Shown here one piece after another: positions 26,806-35,310 of a DNA stretch of 64,000 nt. The position numbers were made by a program, and so were the translations under genes. This DNA is from Pseudodesulfovibrio sediminis (GTDB taxonomy: Bacteria > Desulfobacterota > Desulfovibrionia > Desulfovibrionales > Desulfovibrionaceae). Position 1 is the first letter of the stretch. Each line of letters opens with the position of its first letter. The stretch spans positions 3,477,001-3,541,000 of the forward strand of contig NZ_AP024485.1 of NCBI RefSeq assembly GCF_020886695.1. The letters are read 5' to 3'. A model generated the notes under the pieces. It worked only from the letters and a program-made list of their open reading frames with translations. It ran no database searches and was not told the DNA's origin.

Positions 26806-27802
26806 AGGGGATTCCTTTCTGTAGTCCTTGATTCACGACGTCGCGGGCAATGTCAGCGCATTCGCTCATGGTGCCTTTGTTCAGTAAGCTGAGGCACCCT
26901 GCCAGATTCAGGGCCACCATGTCCATCATGGCCTGGGGACCCTTGCCAGCCAGGATATCCCGGAGTTTGGCCACGGCATCTTCCTTGCCGTTCACACGTA
27001 CATCCTCGGGGGCGTGGGGCTTGAAACCAAGGCGTTCAGGATTGACCGAGACTTTCTCAATGGTGTCGTTTTCGATGACATATCCGCGGTTCACGCCCCA
27101 GGTAGTCAGCTCGTCAAAGCCGCCTGCGCCCGAGAAGATGAGTGCCCGCTCAACGCCGGTCAGGAGCAGGGTCTCACCCATGAGATGCAGTTTTTCCGGA
27201 TCGCCCACGCCCAGGAGCTGGTGCGAGGGACGCGTCGGATTCAGGAGCGGGCCCATGAAGTTGAACAGGGTGCGGATGCCGAGTTGCTGGCGCACGGGCA
27301 TGACGTATTTGAAGGCCGGGTGATAGGCGGGCGCAAACAGGAAGGCGAAGTGGTACTTTGCCAGACCGTTGGCTGCCTGTTCCGGGGTGAGGTCCAGCGG
27401 GATGCCGAGGGCTTCCAGGGCATCGGCCGAACCGCAGGAAGAAGACAGGGCGCGGTTGCCGTGTTTGGCCACGGTGTAGCCCATATCCGCCAGGAACAGG
27501 GAGACTGCCGTGGAGTTGTTGAAGCTGCACTGACCGTCGCCGCCCGTGCCGCAGGTGTCGATGACAGGCTCTGTCGAGCTGCCGTCAAACCCGGGGATTT
27601 TGACCGCGTGGGCCACTCCGGCGCGGACGCCCGCAGCCAGATCGGTGGAGTCTTCACCCTTGGCGCGCAGGCCCATGAGGAAGGCGCCGGTCTGTGCTTC
27701 AGACATCTTGCCGCTCATGAGTTCGGTGAACATGAAGTCTGCCTGTTCGTCATTCAGCGGGGTTCTTGTTGCTATTATTTCAAGTATTTCAGCTATTGTC
27801 AT
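26795..27802 (-). CDS. trpD: Anthranilate phosphoribosyltransferase
   Basis: 335 aa, the stand-alone form. PRPP-binding loop DTCGTGGDG (followed by NNSTAVS), KHGNRALSSSCGSADALEALG and the anthranilate site FMGPLLNPTRPSHQLLG are intact. Uses PRPP from prs. Three bases after trpG. Confidence 0.96.
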   Translation of the reverse strand: MTIAEILEIIATRTPLNDEQADFMFTELMSGKMSEAQTGAFLMGLRAKGEDSTDLAAGVRAGVAHAVKIPGFDGSSTEPVIDTCGTGGDGQCSFNNSTAVSLFLADMGYTVAKHGNRALSSSCGSADALEALGIPLDLTPEQAANGLAKYHFAFLFAPAYHPAFKYVMPVRQQLGIRTLFNFMGPLLNPTRPSHQLLGVGDPEKLHLMGETLLLTGVERALIFSGAGGFDELTTWGVNRGYVIENDTIEKVSVNPERLGFKPHAPEDVRVNGKEDAVAKLRDILAGKGPQAMMDMVALNLAGCLSLLNKGTMSECADIARDVVNQGLQKGIPYAQ

Positions 27803-27805
27803 GGT

Positions 27806-28378
27806 CTATCCTTTCATGTTCAGGAAGTTCTGGAGCAGTTTAGGTCCGTCGGGCGTGAGGATGGATTCCGGGTGGAACTGTACCCCGTGCCATGGACGGT
27901 CCTTGTACTGAATGCCCATGATCTCACCCTGTAGGGTGCGGGCCGTGACATCGAGCTTGTCAGCCGCCTTTTCTGCCGGAACGATGAGCGAGTGGTACCG
28001 GCAGACCGTGAATGGCGAGTCCAGACCGGCAAAGACTCCCTGGCCTTCATGGAACACCTCGGAGGTCTTGCCGTGCATGATCCGCTCGGCGCGTTCCACC
28101 GGTGCTCCGGCAAAATGGCCGAGGGTCTGATGCCCAAGGCAGACGCCGAGCACCGGGGTGTTCTTGGGCAACTTTGCCAGGAACTCCAGGCAGAAACCCG
28201 CGTTCTGCGGATTGCTCGGGCCGGGCGACAGGCAGACGCGCTCAAGCTCGCCGCTCTGGGCCAGATCGAGGACCGTCTCCCGGTCGTTGCGAATGACCAT
28301 CGGATCAGCTCCCAATTGTTGGAAGGCCTGCACCAGATTGAAGGTGAAGGAATCGAAATTATCTATCAGCAAAAACAT
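27806..28378 (-). CDS. trpG: Anthranilate synthase glutamine amidotransferase subunit
   Basis: 190 aa class I glutaminase. IDNFDSFTFNLVQ at the N-terminus; catalytic Cys in GVCLGHQTLG; His/Glu in GVQFHPESILT. Delivers ammonia to TrpE; as in many bacteria it could also serve PabA. Overlaps the 3' end of trpE by 20 bases, suggesting coupling. Confidence 0.96.
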   Translation of the reverse strand: MFLLIDNFDSFTFNLVQAFQQLGADPMVIRNDRETVLDLAQSGELERVCLSPGPSNPQNAGFCLEFLAKLPKNTPVLGVCLGHQTLGHFAGAPVERAERIMHGKTSEVFHEGQGVFAGLDSPFTVCRYHSLIVPAEKAADKLDVTARTLQGEIMGIQYKDRPWHGVQFHPESILTPDGPKLLQNFLNMKG

Positions 28379-29816
28379 CGGTGCCTCCCTTGCCGGTGAT
28401 GACTTCCAGAATCACGCGCGCCTTGTTCTGACATTCGTTCCATTCGGATTCGGCGTTGGAATCATAGACGATTCCGGCTCCTGCCTGCCAATGGCAGATG
28501 CCGTCTCGAATCCACATGGAGCGGATGGTGATACCCGTGTCGAGGTTGACCACCCCGTCGTCCAGTCCCAGCCAGCCGATGCAGCCGCCGTACGGCCCAC
28601 GTTCCTGGGGTTCCAGATCGGCGATGATCTCCATGGCCCGGATTTTGGGTGCGCCTGAAAGGGTGCCTGCCGGGAAGGTGGCCTGGAGCACGTCCAAGGC
28701 GTCCAGATCATCCTTCAGCTCGCCTTCAACATAGGATGTGAGGTGCATGACATGAGAGAACCGTTCGACATTCATGAACTTTTCAACTGTCACTGTGCCG
28801 GGTTTTGATATGCGCCCAAGGTCGTTGCGGCCCAGGTCCACGAGCATGACATGTTCGGCCCGCTCCTTAGGATCGGCCAGTAGTTCTTCTGCCAGTCGGA
28901 TGTCTTCCTTTTCCGTATCGCCTCTCCAGCGGGTGCCCGCGATGGGGCGGACTTCAAGCTGTCCGGCGGTGGAGCGGACCATCATTTCGGGCGAGGAGCC
29001 GATCAGGGTGGTGCCGCAGGTCTTGCCCATGGACGTGCAGTCCGGGAATTTCATGTAGAACATGAACGGGGAGGGGTTGGCCTGTCGCAGGCGGCGGTAA
29101 ATCTTGAATGGTTCATCCGGGACGGGCACCGTAAACCGGGTGGACAGAACCACCTGGATGCATTCGCCCTCGGCAATGAGTTCCTTGCACCGCTCGACGC
29201 CGCGCATGTATTCTTCCTTGCCGGGATGGACCGTGGGTTTACCGACCTCGGGGGCGGTCAGGTCGCCGCCCCATTGAATGGGAGCGGGCATGGGGGTCGC
29301 GCCTTCATCAAGGCTCAAGTAGCAGCAGGAATGACGCAGGTGATCAAACAGCACCATCTGGCCGGGGAGGACGAGGCAGGCCTCGGCGTCAGCGGGCTTG
29401 CAGGCTTCCTTGAGCTTGCGTTCGAACATGCCGGCCACGCCGTAGCCGAAGTAGCCGTACAGGCCGCGTGTGAAACCGGGTAAGCCGTCGCGAGCATTGC
29501 TGCCGGTGGTGTCCTGTTCAATGGAAAGTGTTTTGACGACTTCTCGGAGACCGGTGAGGTACTCCATGCCCTCCAGTTCTTTGAGCGGGGCGAGTCGTTC
29601 GTCCTGAACCTCGACCATCAGCTTGCCGTCCACGGGGTGGAGCATGAGGCGGTAGTCGAAAGCGATGAGGGAATAGCGTCCGAGACGCCCGTCCACTTCT
29701 GCCGATTCCAGCAGAATGCCGGGCTGGTCTCCCACCAGTCCCATGTAAAGGGAGATGGTGGTCTGGACGTCGGCTGGCAACCATTTGCCGTGCTGCGTCA
29801 ATGAGATAGTTTTCAT
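28359..29816 (-). CDS. trpE: Anthranilate synthase component I
   Basis: 485 aa chorismate-utilising enzyme. The feedback region near the N-terminus contains LLESAEVDGRLGRYS (the LLES element binds tryptophan in TrpE). C-terminal motifs PIAGTRWRGDTEKED, DLGRNDLGRI and FPAGTLSGAPKIRAMEII are intact. ATG at 29816 with AAGGA eight bases upstream. The first trp gene, lying 328 bases after tyrA; that gap holds a terminator/antiterminator and a candidate internal promoter. Confidence 0.97.
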   Translation of the reverse strand: MKTISLTQHGKWLPADVQTTISLYMGLVGDQPGILLESAEVDGRLGRYSLIAFDYRLMLHPVDGKLMVEVQDERLAPLKELEGMEYLTGLREVVKTLSIEQDTTGSNARDGLPGFTRGLYGYFGYGVAGMFERKLKEACKPADAEACLVLPGQMVLFDHLRHSCCYLSLDEGATPMPAPIQWGGDLTAPEVGKPTVHPGKEEYMRGVERCKELIAEGECIQVVLSTRFTVPVPDEPFKIYRRLRQANPSPFMFYMKFPDCTSMGKTCGTTLIGSSPEMMVRSTAGQLEVRPIAGTRWRGDTEKEDIRLAEELLADPKERAEHVMLVDLGRNDLGRISKPGTVTVEKFMNVERFSHVMHLTSYVEGELKDDLDALDVLQATFPAGTLSGAPKIRAMEIIADLEPQERGPYGGCIGWLGLDDGVVNLDTGITIRSMWIRDGICHWQAGAGIVYDSNAESEWNECQNKARVILEVITGKGGTDVFADR

Positions 29817-29935
29817 TTTGTATATCCTTGTGTGCGTTGACCCGGATTTCGAGAGTGTTTGTTAAGTTTGTTGCTGTGCTTGAAGGCGTATGCCTTCGCG
29901 TCAGGGAGAACTTTCCGTCTGCCTGTTGCTTTCAT
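29813..29935 (-). CDS. Possible 40-codon upstream ORF abutting trpE
   Basis: An ATG at 29935 opens a 40-codon frame whose TGA overlaps the trpE ATG (ATGA). It is rich in Lys/Arg/Asn and has no Trp codon, and no good Shine-Dalgarno precedes it. It could couple to trpE translation or be chance. Listed because the overlap is exact. Confidence 0.25.
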   Translation of the reverse strand: MKATGRRKVLPDAKAYAFKHSNKLNKHSRNPGQRTQGYTK

Positions 29936-29974
29936 CACTGTCGAAAATCGAACCGTGTCAACTTGTTAGGCTTA

Positions 29975-30005
29975 ATTATATGGCCTTGGGATGACTTGCC
30001 ATCCC
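29975..30005 (-). promoter_or_regulatory. Candidate internal trp promoter with overlapping operator-like palindrome
   Basis: On the minus strand a perfect TATAAT (29975-29980) lies 16 bases downstream of ATGGCA (29997-30002). An inverted repeat GGGATG-N6-CATCCC (29988-30005) overlaps the -35. It lies downstream of the tyrA-trp terminator, so it could give attenuator-independent trpE transcription under repressor control. A TrpR-type identity is not shown. Confidence 0.45.
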
Positions 30006-30062
30006 TTGATCTTCTTCCTGTTTTCAGATTTCTTTCACGTACCATTCATCGTTCTTCTCCTC

Positions 30063-30142
30063 AAAAAAATGAAACCGCACCCTGTGGGGGGTGCGGCTTC
30101 GGTTACAATCGTAATCGTGTGCCAGGCAATAAAGCCGCACCC
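30063..30142 (-). promoter_or_regulatory. tyrA-trpE attenuator: antiterminator and Rho-independent terminator
   Basis: Three related arms follow the tyrA stop on the minus strand. Arm A GGGTGCGGCTTT (30142-30131) begins on the last base of the second stop codon; arm B is GAAGCCGCACCC (30100-30089); arm C is GGGTGCGGTTTC (30082-30071). B pairs with C (12 bp, one G-U, six-base loop) and is followed by A then T7 (30069-30063), a complete terminator. A pairs with B (11 bp plus a terminal G-U), excluding the terminator. Combined with Trp codons 249-251 of tyrA this is the geometry of a trp leader attenuator: a ribosome at the tyrA stop masks arm A, while one stalled on Trp codons leaves it free. 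Confidence 0.85.
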
Positions 30143-30144
30143 TA

Positions 30145-30918
30145 TTAATATGATTCGTCGTTACGCCACCACCACAGAGCGCGGTCGGCAAGCAGCTCGA
30201 GATCGCCGCCAGCCGCCAGGCTGAGGTAGGACATGAACTTGCGGTTGACTTCCTGCAAGTATGGGTTGGCTTCGGAGATGACCTCAAACAGTTCCGTGTC
30301 CTGCGTCATCATCTTGGCCGCCGAATCCAGCCTTCGCTTGAAGGATGGGGTAACGAAATGCTCAATGCCGTCAACATCCCGGGCCGCGGCCAGAAATGCC
30401 ACGGTGGAGGTGAAGTTGAGTCCCTGGATAAAGGCCAGGGCGCGGTCATGATCCTCGGCAGTTGAATCGAAACAGGTGTACCCGCAGGCCTGCATGAGCG
30501 CAGTGACCTTGTCAGCGCTGGAGGCGTCGCTCTCACGGCCCGGCATGATCGCCACCTTGGGTTCGAAGCCTTCGGGGATGATTGGTCCGAAGAGTGGGTG
30601 GGTGCCCACGACAGGGCCGTCGTAGTGTTCGAGCATCGCCTTGATGGGCAGCTCTTTCACGCTGCCGACGTCGCAGAGGATGGTTTTTCCGTCCATATGC
30701 GGCACCATGATCTCCAGGACATGGTCCATGGCCGTCACCGGCACGCTGATCATGAGCAGATCGCAATCGGTGAGAGCGGCGCGAACAGCGTCGTCCGCAT
30801 AGGGACGCCCCAGTTCCGCAACTTCGCAGCCGAGCCGGGTGAAGTCTCCTGAAAAGAGACCACCCATCTGACCGCGTGCGCCCACGATGGCGATTTTATT
30901 GATGCCTTCGACTGTCAT
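30145..30918 (-). CDS. tyrA: Prephenate dehydrogenase, with a Trp-rich tail
   Basis: 257 aa NAD(P)-dependent oxidative decarboxylase giving 4-hydroxyphenylpyruvate. The Rossmann start IAIVGARGQMGGLFS, DVGSVKELP, and GTHPLFGP with its catalytic His are present. It is short, with no chorismate mutase or ACT domain. The last nine residues are WWWRNDESY, with three consecutive TGG codons (30166-30174), then TAA TAG. Trp runs are very rare, and placed here directly before terminator arms they suggest the 3' end of the gene doubles as the trp leader peptide. Twelve bases after aroA. Confidence 0.93.
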   Translation of the reverse strand: MTVEGINKIAIVGARGQMGGLFSGDFTRLGCEVAELGRPYADDAVRAALTDCDLLMISVPVTAMDHVLEIMVPHMDGKTILCDVGSVKELPIKAMLEHYDGPVVGTHPLFGPIIPEGFEPKVAIMPGRESDASSADKVTALMQACGYTCFDSTAEDHDRALAFIQGLNFTSTVAFLAAARDVDGIEHFVTPSFKRRLDSAAKMMTQDTELFEVISEANPYLQEVNRKFMSYLSLAAGGDLELLADRALWWWRNDESY

Positions 30919-30930
30919 TACTCGTTCACT

Positions 30931-32271
30931 CTAGTCGACGATTTTTTTCCATTCGTCAAAGAAGCCGGGGAAAGACTTTCCGACACAGGCCGGATTGTCA
31001 AGGCCGACTTTGATGCCGCCCAGTTCAAATATGGACATGGACATGGCCATACGGTGGTCGCCGTAGGTGGTGAAATCCACTTCACGCCCCTTGGGCAGGC
31101 GCCCGGGACGGACGATGAGCGAGTCTTCGACGATCTCGGTTTCGGCCTGCGTGCGGGCCACTTCGGTGGCACACGCCGCGAGTCTGTCCGTTTCCTTGAT
31201 GCGCAGGTGAGCCACATTGGTGATGGTCGTGGGGGTGGACGCGAATGCGGCGGCCACGGACACGGTGGGGACCAGATCCGGGCAGCGGCCCATGTCCACG
31301 TTTACGCCACGCAGAGTGCTTGGTTCCACCAGTATGCCTTCAAAGGTCACGTTGATGGATGCGCCCATCTGGCTCAGGATGTCCATGATGGCGCGGTCTC
31401 CCTGAAGCGAATCTGCGGCCAACCCCTTGATCAGCACCGGGCGTTTTCCCACGGCACCGGCGGCCAGGAAATAGCTGGCGTTGGACCAGTCGCCTTCCAC
31501 GCGGTAGTCGGTGGCGTCGTAGCCGGTAGGCTGGACAACAAAGCGAATCTTGTTGGGAGTCGCGCTCTTGACCGAACGCCACGGCACGGCCTGCCATGCG
31601 TTGCCTTCCTTGACTTCTACGGTGAAGCCCGCCTTGAAATCCTCCATGATGCGGAGCGTCAGGGCGACATACGGCCAGGAGACCGCTTTTTTGCCGACCA
31701 CGGAGATGACGGTTTCATGATCAGCCAAGGGCGCACCAAGGAGCAGGCCGGAGAGGTATTGGCTGCTTTCTTCCAGGGTGATTTCCACTTTTTTACCAGT
31801 GTAGCCCTTGCTGGTCATGACAAAGGGGAGGAACCCCTCTTTCTCCGCATATTCAAAGGTCGATCCGAGGTTGCCCAGCGCCTTGACCAGTTCCGCCATG
31901 GGGCGTTCGTGCATGCGCTGTGCGCCGTGGACCTTGAATGTTCCGTGTCCGGCGGCGGCCACGGCCGTCATGAGACGACAGGTGGTGCCGGATTCGTGCA
32001 TGAAAAGTTCGTGCGGTGCTTCGTCTTTGTGTTTGCCATCGGCGTTGCCGCCTTTAGGCCCGGATTCCATGCCGGTGACGATGAGTTTGCCGTCCTTTTC
32101 ATCAATCTGCGCACCGCATGCCGTCAGGCAGCCGCGGGTGCGGGTGATGTCGTCGGAATCCAGAATGGATGAGACTTCGGATATGCCGTTGGCGAGGCTC
32201 GCCGCGATAAGGGTGCGGTGAGACAAGGATTTACTGGCCGGTGCATTGATGACGATGGGTGTCTTGGACAT
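30931..32271 (-). CDS. aroA: 3-phosphoshikimate 1-carboxyvinyltransferase (EPSP synthase)
   Basis: 446 aa. The N-terminal PASKSLSHRTLIAASLANG holds the shikimate-3-phosphate/PEP lysine. GTTCRLMTAVAA and the C-terminal KETDRLAACATEVA, GDHRMAMSMSIF are intact. The ATG at 32271 overlaps the pheA TAA by one base (TAATG) and has AGGAGG upstream, so translation is coupled to pheA. Confidence 0.96.
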   Translation of the reverse strand: MSKTPIVINAPASKSLSHRTLIAASLANGISEVSSILDSDDITRTRGCLTACGAQIDEKDGKLIVTGMESGPKGGNADGKHKDEAPHELFMHESGTTCRLMTAVAAAGHGTFKVHGAQRMHERPMAELVKALGNLGSTFEYAEKEGFLPFVMTSKGYTGKKVEITLEESSQYLSGLLLGAPLADHETVISVVGKKAVSWPYVALTLRIMEDFKAGFTVEVKEGNAWQAVPWRSVKSATPNKIRFVVQPTGYDATDYRVEGDWSNASYFLAAGAVGKRPVLIKGLAADSLQGDRAIMDILSQMGASINVTFEGILVEPSTLRGVNVDMGRCPDLVPTVSVAAAFASTPTTITNVAHLRIKETDRLAACATEVARTQAETEIVEDSLIVRPGRLPKGREVDFTTYGDHRMAMSMSIFELGGIKVGLDNPACVGKSFPGFFDEWKKIVD

Positions 32272-33368
32272 TATCGTTCCTCCTGAGTGGGGTAGGTCCC
32301 GAGCACGCGCAGCGTTTGGCACTGGTCCCTGATATCTTCGAGTACGTCTTCATATCTTTCGCCGCCCAGATCACAGGCCAGATCGGCAAAAAAGACATAT
32401 TTCCATTTCTCACCCTTGAACGGGCGGGATTCAAGTTTGGACATGTTGATGGATTGGTGCGCCATGGTGGTCAACACACGGGCCAAAGCACCGGGGCGAT
32501 CGGGCAGGGTAAAGAGTATGGAGGTCTTGTCCCGTCTGTCTTCCTGCGATGGGGATGCGCCGATGATCAGGAACCGGGTCCAGTTGTCGGGCAGATCCTC
32601 AATGGATTGCGCCAGCACGTTCATGCCATACATGTCCGCCAGTTTGAGATGACCGATAACGGCGGCAGCTTTTTTGCCCGCCACGACCTTGGCTGCCTCG
32701 GCAGTGGATTCCATGGGAATGGTCGGCACGTTGGGGAGATGGTTTCTGATCCAGTCCCGGCATTGTCCGAGCGGTTGCGGATGTGAGTAGATCACTTCCA
32801 CGTCTTCCACGTTTTCGGCGTTGGATATGAGTGAATGGCTGATGCGACTGAAGACTTCCGCCTGGATGTAGACCTTGTATTTCATGAACAGGTCAACCAC
32901 CTGCCCCACAGTGCCTTCAATGGTGTTTTCGAGCGGGATTACACCGAGTTCGGCGCCTTCTTCGGCCACGGCCCGGAAGATCTCCTCAAAGTTGGCCTTG
33001 GGCGTCAGCGAGGCCGCGGACCCCATGTGCTCGATGGCGGCAAAGTAGGAAAACGTGCCTTCCGGCCCGAGGTAGACCACTCGTTCCGGGCGTTGCAGGT
33101 GGCGGGATGAGGACATGATTTCACGGTAAATCGTGCGCAGATGCTTGTCCGGGAGCGGCCCGGGGCTTGAGTCCGCGATCTTGTCCATGACTTCCTGTTC
33201 ACGAAAGGGCTTGTAGATGGGTTCGTCGTTGGCGGCCTTGTAGCGGCCCACGCCGAGACTCACCTCGGCCCGCTTGTTGAGCAGGTCCACGATCTGTTTG
33301 TCGAGGGAATCGATCTCGACTCGCAGCTCGCTGAGATCCGGTATGTCTGTCTTGTCTTTATCAGTCAT
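32271..33368 (-). CDS. pheA: Bifunctional chorismate mutase / prephenate dehydratase (P-protein)
   Basis: 365 aa. AroQ-type chorismate mutase at about residues 12-95 (ELRVEIDSLDKQIVDLLNKRAEV), prephenate dehydratase at about 97-275 (YLGPEGTFSYFAA; ENTIEGTVGQV; DNWTRFLII with the catalytic Thr), then an ACT domain (FTLPDRPGALARVL; SKLESRPFK, the ESRP phenylalanine site). It should be feedback-inhibited by Phe. Together with tyrA it splits chorismate between Phe and Tyr. Confidence 0.96.
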   Translation of the reverse strand: MTDKDKTDIPDLSELRVEIDSLDKQIVDLLNKRAEVSLGVGRYKAANDEPIYKPFREQEVMDKIADSSPGPLPDKHLRTIYREIMSSSRHLQRPERVVYLGPEGTFSYFAAIEHMGSAASLTPKANFEEIFRAVAEEGAELGVIPLENTIEGTVGQVVDLFMKYKVYIQAEVFSRISHSLISNAENVEDVEVIYSHPQPLGQCRDWIRNHLPNVPTIPMESTAEAAKVVAGKKAAAVIGHLKLADMYGMNVLAQSIEDLPDNWTRFLIIGASPSQEDRRDKTSILFTLPDRPGALARVLTTMAHQSINMSKLESRPFKGEKWKYVFFADLACDLGGERYEDVLEDIRDQCQTLRVLGTYPTQEER

Positions 33369-33390
33369 GACTATCTCCGAAAGAAGGGGA

Positions 33391-34374
33391 CTAGCCCTCT
33401 TTGATTTCCTCTGTGATACGCATGCCGAAGTGGCGGCCGGCTTCATCGGTCTTGACCATGATCTTGTCACCGACCTGGAGGGAGACCACCGAGACCGGTT
33501 CGCCCTTGTCGCTGACAACGCGGATGGTTTCGGCATTTTGCAGGAACACCTGTCCGGTCTTGACGCCTTCCTGCGTCTTCACTTCCGCCTTGATGAGCAG
33601 CATGGGGCGGATTTCCACTTTTACGCGGCCCACAGTGGCCAGGGATGTCGCGCCGTCGGCACCCACGATGAGGACATCGTCTCCCGAGGCCAGCTCTTCA
33701 AGATAGGTGGTCTTGTCGCCGGGCATCTGGGCATAGGCGTGCACCGCGCCCGCATTGATGCGGAAGGGACGGGCAGCCACATAGGGGTTGGATTCGGTTT
33801 CGGCGTGGACCAGGAAAGAGAAGGCGGAGGAGTTGCCGATGAGCATACCCTGGCCTTTCTTTAATATGGAGATGGTGTCCACGCATACACGGTGGCCGAG
33901 GCCGGTGGATTCGATTTCGGTGACAGTGGCGGCTTGCAGATCCATGGTGCCCTGGGAGAGTTTGAGTTCGGAGACGATCTGTTTGAGATCGGCGGCACCT
34001 TCGGGCAGGACCACGATGGTGTCGCAGCCACGCTCAAGGATGCCGGCAGCCAGGATGGCGCGGTCAAGGGATTCGCATTCCAGCGCCAACGTATCAACCT
34101 GAGCCAGTATGTTTTCCACCGGGATGATCTCCCAGCCTTTCTTCAGGACGACGTCCTTGCCTTCCTTGATGCCCTTGATGGCAATATCCTCGTCGGATTT
34201 TTTCTTCAGCTCCACCACCGGCATGTCTTCCGGGGTGATGGTTTTCACCTTGCTCAGGGATTTGACGGCAGCGACCTGATCTTTTTCGACCATAATGGCG
34301 TCCACGCCGGATTCCAGCGCCAGGGTGACGAGGTTTTTGTCAAAGGGGACGGATTTGAAAATGACTTTTTTCAT
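33391..34374 (-). CDS. aroB': 3-dehydroquinate synthase II (AroB', archaeal type)
   Basis: 327 aa. Matches the DHQ synthase II family first found in Methanocaldococcus (MJ1249): oxidative deamination and cyclisation of ADH to 3-dehydroquinate with NAD, without the usual AroB. The N-terminus KKVIFKSVPFDKNLVTLALE and the C-terminal beta-rich half (LSQGTMDLQAATVTEIESTG; GDDVLIVGADGAT) fit. Start at 34374; 34392 would overlap the previous gene by eight bases but lacks a ribosome-binding site. Confidence 0.9.
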   Translation of the reverse strand: MKKVIFKSVPFDKNLVTLALESGVDAIMVEKDQVAAVKSLSKVKTITPEDMPVVELKKKSDEDIAIKGIKEGKDVVLKKGWEIIPVENILAQVDTLALECESLDRAILAAGILERGCDTIVVLPEGAADLKQIVSELKLSQGTMDLQAATVTEIESTGLGHRVCVDTISILKKGQGMLIGNSSAFSFLVHAETESNPYVAARPFRINAGAVHAYAQMPGDKTTYLEELASGDDVLIVGADGATSLATVGRVKVEIRPMLLIKAEVKTQEGVKTGQVFLQNAETIRVVSDKGEPVSVVSLQVGDKIMVKTDEAGRHFGMRITEEIKEG

Positions 34375-34384
34375 GGTTATTCCA

Positions 34385-35182
34385 TTATCCATTAAGATGG
34401 TTGAGGGCGGCTTCTACGGTCTCGTCATTATGTACGATCATGTTCAGAGCCTCGACAAGACGAGTGGGATTCTCATGCTGGAAGACGTTGCGACCAACAG
34501 ACAGGCCAGCTCCGCCTGCTTCAAGGGAATCATGCACCATGTGAAGGAATGCTTCGGTGCTGTCAAGTTTCGGGCCGCCTGCAATGACCACCGGAACGCA
34601 GCAGGCGTCGCAGACATGGCTGAATGTATCGATATCGCCGGTGTAGGGAACCTTGACCACATCGGCACCGAGCTCTGTACCTACACGGGCGCAATGGGCG
34701 ACAACGTCAACGTTGTATTCGTCGGAGACTTTCGGGCCGCGTGCGTAGACCATCGCCAGTAACGGAATGCCCCAGTTGGCGGCGTCGGATGCGACCTTGC
34801 CGAAATCGTTGAGCATGGCGGCTTCGGTTTCATCACCAAGATTGCAGTGGATGGAAATGGCGTCTGCGCCAAGACGCATGGCGTCTTCAACACTGGCGAC
34901 CAGAGATTTTGCGTTGGGGAAGGGGGACAGGGTGGTGGAAGCGGACAGGTGGACGATGAGTCCGATGTCCTTGCCCTGGGCGCGATGGCCGCAGCGGACA
35001 AGCCCTTTGTGTTCGATGACGGCGTTGGCTCCGCCGTCCACGACCTTGCCAACGGCCTCGCGCATGTCCACAAGCCCTTCGATGGGGCCGACAGTCACGC
35101 CGTGATCCATGGGTACAACAATGGTCCTGCCTGTGTTCCGATTGATGATTCTTTCCAGTCTGATTGCTTTACCGATATGCAT
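34385..35182 (-). CDS. aroA': 2-amino-3,7-dideoxy-D-threo-hept-6-ulosonate synthase (AroA', class I aldolase family)
   Basis: 265 aa aldolase-type TIM barrel. [20 protein letters not shown], the Schiff-base region [14 protein letters not shown] with its Lys, and [11 protein letters not shown] match the ADH synthase family (MJ0400-like). It condenses a 6-deoxy-5-ketofructose-type precursor with aspartate semialdehyde, replacing DAHP synthase. First gene of the supra-operon, 53 bases downstream of an intrinsic terminator in its own leader. Confidence 0.9.
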   Translation of the reverse strand: MHIGKAIRLERIINRNTGRTIVVPMDHGVTVGPIEGLVDMREAVGKVVDGGANAVIEHKGLVRCGHRAQGKDIGLIVHLSASTTLSPFPNAKSLVASVEDAMRLGADAISIHCNLGDETEAAMLNDFGKVASDAANWGIPLLAMVYARGPKVSDEYNVDVVAHCARVGTELGADVVKVPYTGDIDTFSHVCDACCVPVVIAGGPKLDSTEAFLHMVHDSLEAGGAGLSVGRNVFQHENPTRLVEALNMIVHNDETVEAALNHLNG

Positions 35183-35235
35183 GCTCTCTCTCCTTCAAGG
35201 TTGTCTTCAAGGTGCAGTGGCTCAGGCCGGCGGAT

Positions 35236-35273
35236 AAAAAACAAGGGCCGCCGGCTTTCGCCCGCGGCCCTTG
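35236..35273 (-). terminator. Leader attenuator terminator of the aro supra-operon
   Basis: Stem CAAGGGCCGC/GCGGCCCTTG (10 bp; 35242-35273) continues across one G-G mismatch into GGC/GCC closed by a GAAA tetraloop, followed on the minus strand by TTTTTT (35241-35236). It lies between the leader peptide and the first structural gene, so it must be read through for expression. Upstream GCTCGCGG (35340-35333, inside the leader peptide) can pair with CCGCGGGC (35267-35260) of its 5' arm over 8 bp, a mutually exclusive antiterminator. Confidence 0.9.
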
Positions 35274-35310
35274 AAGAGGTTTTTATCTGCTTTCGTAATC
35301 CACCATTTGG

